A DNA stretch of 64,000 bases, from NCBI GenBank assembly GCA_028023455.1, contig JAQFVV010013285.1, positions 106,782 to 170,781 on the forward strand. The letters run 5' to 3'. The notes under the pieces were generated by a model that saw only the letters and a list, made by a program, of their open reading frames with translations, was not told where the DNA came from and searched no databases. The DNA comes from Epiperipatus broadwayi. Taxonomy: Eukaryota; Onychophora; Udeonychophora; Euonychophora; Peripatidae. Below are positions 59,791 through 64,000 of the stretch, one piece after another (position 1 is the first letter of the stretch; every line of letters starts with the position of its first letter). A program made the position numbers and the translations under genes.

Positions 59791-60960
59791 AATCAAAGCA
59801 GCTTATTATAAATCACTACAAATAATTCTTTTTACCCCATTATTATTAGTAAATTTTTTATTGGGATTATTAAATTAATTCTAGAACATTCAACTGTCAT
59901 TAAAGAAAATCACACACACTGCAATTTAACAAACAAGAATGCTAAAAGATTGTTTAAAACTTCTGTTGTTCTATGCAATAAATTAGTAGAAACTGCTTTC
60001 TTCTTTAGCAGCTGGATTAAGACCTATTGCTGTTTTTTCAACAGCCTATTTAGGAATATTTTTTACTTATCAGACACTTACATCTTCTGACATATTCCCA
60101 CTCCTATTATTTTTTTCTAAAACAATCTTGCCTACAAGCCAATCACAAGCTGTCTTTAATCAGATAATTTTTATAAAACCAATTAGGTAAATTTGTACAC
60201 ATATAATTGTTCAGGTATTTCTCTCCATCAAAGATACTGAAAAACAAGTCAAGAACTTAAATTAACATCATCAAATTCTTGTCATTACTTTCCAATAAAA
60301 AACTACAGTGACAAAGAAAACAAGATAATCAGTTAATTACACTGATTTGATTTTTCTTGTATTGAAGACATAAATAGAAAAAAACTGAAATAAAATTTTT
60401 TAAATTATTAATATTTTATTTATTTTTTTATTAAAAATATACTATTAAACATAAAACATTATCTCTTTTAAAAGGATAAAATTAATATTTATTAAATAAT
60501 TTAAGAAAAAGAGAAAAATTATTTCCTCTCAGCATATTTTTATAGTTTAAATTGCAACTACTAATTAATTGCAATAACTGAAAAGAAAAAAGACAGCTTG
60601 ATTATATTATTTTATAAATTTATCTTCCCTCTGCAATCATTTAGAACTTATTAAAATATTCCCATAATTGAAATCAAATTAACAAATTTAATGTTAGAGA
60701 ATTTTTCATACTATCACTTTGGGATTTTAAATATTTAGCTAAAGGAAAACTCATTATAAAAAATATGCATGAGAAAATTAAATATTATTTTCCCATTAAT
60801 TTAATTAAACATGAGGAACAAGATGGCAACCATCTAATTATTTTTAATGCAGCTATGTGTACAACTGGTTACTATATATATATGTTAAAACGAAGATTTG
60901 CATGGGTTAAATATTTAAAATACATATTTTGCGGGTTCATCTGTGTTAAAAAACTTTTAA
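59791..60960. other. Unassigned DNA
   Basis: No gene supported. 59930-60200 is less AT-rich and shares short words with 32600-32700 ('agcagctg', 'ttgctgttttttcaac'), so family X may extend there. Confidence 0.4.
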
Positions 60961-60964
60961 TATT

Positions 60965-61850
60965 CATATACTGATGTTTCGACTTGGTCACACAAGTCAT
61001 CCACAGAGTTATAAAAAGTAGACTGGTGGTTGTAGAGGTGCTATAATCACTGATTTGAATAAAATGTTAAAATTCCACCAATAGCAAAAATGTTAAATTT
61101 AGGAATGTTTTTTAAAAAAATCTTTCCAAATAGGAGGAAGTTTGCATGTATCATCTTGCTTATTGATACAATCTGGCCTTTTAAGTATGTCAATGGCTTC
61201 TCTAATTTTGCACTGATAGAGATTATCACATCTGAATATGATCCTGGTACTAGAAAAATCAATTTTATGATCTGAATCTATAGTATGGAGTGAGAGTGCT
61301 GATGATGATGAGTGTTGTTTAACTACATTAGCATGCTCATCTCTCCTAACACTCATGTGACAATTACTCATACCTATGTAAGAAGCTTTACAATTTTTAC
61401 ATCAGATTTGATAGACACCATGAGATTCAAGAGGGATTGAATCTTTAGGCTTGGTTATTATATTGCTGATCTTTAGATGAGCAGAAAATGCTGTATCTAT
61501 AATATAGTGTTTTAATATACGTCCGATACTGTCTGTAGTTTGTTTTACATATGGAACACAAATCCTAATAGCTGATTTATCATTTTTTTGTTTCCTATTT
61601 TGTCTATTTTGGGCTTGAAATAAGGCTTTTTTTATAAATTTGTAATTATAGCTATTTGCTAATAAAACACTATTAATATGATTTATTTCTTCTTTCAGAT
61701 GTGTCTCATCTGAAAGGTTAATTGCTCTATTTAAAAGAGTTTTGGATACAGAAACTATCTTGAGTTGGGTGATGATGAGAATGGAAATGTAAATATCTGT
61801 CTCTGTGTGTATCCTTTCTGTAAATATAAAAAGATAAACTATTTGGTGCT
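60965..61850 (-). pseudogene. Penelope-like element fragment with GIY-YIG endonuclease
   Basis: The minus strand starts near 61850 with YRKDTHRDRYLHFHSHHH (end of the RT/thumb region). After a frameshift it continues TLLNRAINLSDETHLKEEIN and ICVPYVKQTTDSIGRILK. Then comes the GIY-YIG domain: SHGVYQI, one stop, CKNCKASYIG, then SVRRDEHAN, IDSDHKIDFSSTRII, IREAIDILKRPDCINKQ and PPIWKDFF ending at 61099. Downstream DNA has the typical Penelope 3' motif 'cgaaacatcag' (complement of 60971-60981). The catalytic Tyr, Arg and His positions look kept. It is 5'-truncated and has one stop plus one frameshift. Confidence 0.82.
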
Positions 61851-62990
61851 TCCAAATGTTGAATATGATAAATTATTTGTTTTGATTACAATCTGAACTT
61901 TCCAATACTTTCAAAGTTCATATATAATTTTGCAGAATTTATTTTATTTCTAAATATCTATAAAATTAATACAAAATTATTATATTTTGATATAGAATAA
62001 TGACTTAGTAATATAATTAAAATCAAAAGCTTGCAGCTAGGTAAAACTATTAAATATGTCAAAAATCAAGTAAACAAAAAGGTTAAAATTTTCTTCTTTT
62101 TAATATTTAATTCACTTATTCTCAAATGCTAATAACTGCTCAAACATCAATCTATTACCATAGAAACTGTTAAAACAGCAACAACTCTCTCCTTCCACCT
62201 CTACATCTAATGTATATGATGATAACCAATGATCACTAAAGATTTGTGCATCAAAATTCTTATTTGGGGCCTAGTCATCCAATATTCACAGATCTCATTG
62301 TAGTGTACAACTTTTATCACTGAGGAGATTTGAACCTAATATAATGCTCTCAGATCTAGCTGCAAACTAGTTTGAGGGGATTGGATGAGTAAACCCTAGT
62401 CAGAAATTTGAATGTACAAAGCTTCACACTCAACACACTCAACAGTATTACAGTTTTCAGAGAGTTGCAAATGAATTACATTTTACGGAAACAGCATTTT
62501 TTATTAATTCTGAATGCATATTCGTAAATAAATAAATATACATATTTTTTAAAATAATATTAAGAAAACACACATAATTTAATAACTCCCTATCATTGAT
62601 GTGTTGTTTACTCCATCTTTCTTTATTTATTTAAGTTCTCTGCTCCTTCATGACTTTAATTTTTTTCTGAAGTATATCAAATGAATTCTTTAATCCCTAC
62701 TTTATTAGCAAAACATTTCCATTAGTGATTACTGATGCTGGCAAATTGAAAGTGGTAATATGTCGGAATATTTCTATCTTCTACTATAAAACGTTGAATG
62801 TCTAGAAAAATTTTAAATTTTTTAACGTTTTCAAACATAAAGAAGTAATAATTCACAAATAGATAGCTCAGATTAGTAAATTACACAACATTTTGAGTGA
62901 TTATATTCTCTGCTTGTCTTCAGGTGCTGCAGGCCTGACCAGTGACAATGTTAGCATAAACGTTGAACGAGATCATTTTAGAATAAAAGT
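61851..62990. other. Unassigned DNA between the two Penelope fragments
   Basis: No gene recognised. The stretch 62200-62460 is less AT-rich. Confidence 0.45.
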
Positions 62991-62999
62991 TGGCCTTTT

Positions 63000-63290
63000 G
63001 AGATAATCTAATGTCAAGATATCTTCTTGGAAAAATAAAAGTAAAAATTTATAGGAAACCAACACACACTGTTAAATACTGGGCATATACATCCAATCAT
63101 ACCATAAACACAAAACTCTGAATTATACTACCACTATGCAAAAGAGCAAACGAAATTTGTTCAGATACCAAAAACTTGAAAAATGAAAAAATCTACATGG
63201 AACAAACTCTCATGAAGAATGATTATCTATCAACTCTCAATGAGAAATCTTTTATTATTTTCACAAAGAAAAACCCCCCAAAATAGCAAT
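63000..63290 (+). pseudogene. Penelope-like element fragment (second copy)
   Basis: The plus strand reads KIYRKPTHTVKYWAYTSNH, LCKRANEICSDTKNLKNEK and TLMKNDYLSTLNEK. This is the conserved stretch linking the Penelope RT to its linker (pattern YRKPTHT.RYL...SNHP......R...LC.......E.....L..NGY). One stop is visible. It is a short relic of a different subfamily, on the strand opposite to the first copy. Confidence 0.65.
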
Positions 63291-64000
63291 AATTGATACT
63301 ATAGTATATATTCATAATTACTAGGAATTGTGAAGAAATTAAAATAAATCTGCAATTAATAACACATTAGAACAATATAACATCAGTTGGTCCAGCTCAC
63401 CGCTCATATACATTATATGAGCAATTTCCCAGGGCGCCAATTCTATTAATGAATAGAATAATTTAACAATTTATTTGATTTATAATTAAGACTGAGACTC
63501 TTTTACTTATGTCTATCTTACAGCTTAGCTCATCATGAGGTTATAGGAAGTTCATAACATATAGGATATAAATAAACGAAGGGTGAAATACTACAAACCA
63601 CTAAGTAAAATATAAACATTATTTACTAATTAGCCAAATAATAAAGGCTAGCCAAGTTTTATTTATTCAAACTAATAAAATATAATTTCAATTTGATCTC
63701 TTCCATCATCTAGTTATACACTATATTAGATCAATATAACTTTGACAGAATAGAAAAGCATAACATTAAATAACTATATTATTTTACACATCCTAATTTA
63801 AATAGTTAAACCAATGTTAATTTAAGAATATAAAATCCGATGTCAGGGAATCTATAATACAGTTTGCTTATAGAAACTATATTAGCCAGTAGTTTATAAC
63901 TCTAAATTATAATAAAAATATAATGAAATAAATTGAATAATGTCTTACTGGGCTAGCACTTAGATAATCAAAGAAATAGGATATCTTATTATACTCTGTG
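63291..64000. other. Unassigned AT-rich DNA at window end
   Basis: Nothing recognisable after the Penelope relic. Confidence 0.5.

Overview
The window looks like intergenic DNA from an AT-rich animal genome, probably an invertebrate. It has long A+T-rich stretches without open frames, many (TA)n/(TG)n microsatellites, and decayed transposable elements of metazoan type: several non-LTR retrotransposon clades, Ty3/gypsy, a Penelope-like element, hAT, a Merlin-like DNA transposon and foldback MITEs. I found no host protein-coding gene, no rRNA or tRNA gene and no CRISPR array. Nearly every long open frame is a piece of a mobile element, and nearly all are broken by stops or frameshifts. I could not fix the species.

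Layout. 0.2-11.1 kb is copy 1 of a composite repeat of about 4.6 kb, split by a 6.3-kb non-LTR retrotransposon (2818-9118; zinc-knuckle ORF1, endonuclease/RT ORF2 with YVDD). The right part of the repeat holds a minus-strand Ty3/gypsy Gag-protease relic and a plus-strand hAT transposase relic. 11.4-16 kb carries RTE-type relics on the minus strand (5' endonuclease part at 11.45-12.44 kb, a 3' tail at 14.16-14.39 kb, a possible RT tail at 15.5-16 kb) and a 178-bp palindromic MITE.

16.56-30.2 kb is the most unusual object. Two direct repeats of about 4.97 kb flank 3.7 kb of internal DNA. The internal DNA holds a four-fold array resembling primer-binding sites, a degenerate reading frame of about 800 codons and a purine tract. 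The frame is Lys/Glu-rich, has a coiled-coil-like middle, and ends in seven 30-residue repeats spaced almost exactly 90 bp apart. No reverse transcriptase is recognisable. It resembles a LARD (large retrotransposon derivative) that carries its own protein. A second reading, with short LTRs of about 279 bp preceded by a purine tract and arranged in tandem, also fits.

31.1-31.8 and 59.1-59.8 kb are two copies of an unnamed dispersed repeat. 34.74-38.76 kb is a nested inverted-repeat element. It contains a Merlin-type (ISXO2-like) transposase exon ending at a splice donor, about six tandem 168-bp units that each contain a 3' splice-acceptor-like site, and a small relative of itself inserted in its right arm. 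38.8-43.8 kb is copy 2 of the composite repeat, without the LINE and with the hAT C-terminal domain retained. 44.27-44.98 kb is a probable solo LTR.

47.0-51.24 kb is a CR1/L2-like LINE whose ORF1 is an SGNH-hydrolase (esterase) domain. Two 5'-truncated relatives lie tail-to-head on the opposite strand at 52.56-54.99 kb. 55.7-56.3 kb is a 3' fragment related to the first LINE. 60.97-61.85 and 63.0-63.3 kb are Penelope-like fragments on opposite strands. The rest is AT-rich DNA in which I see nothing assignable. The element genes do not work together as a pathway; their value is as a layered record of insertions.
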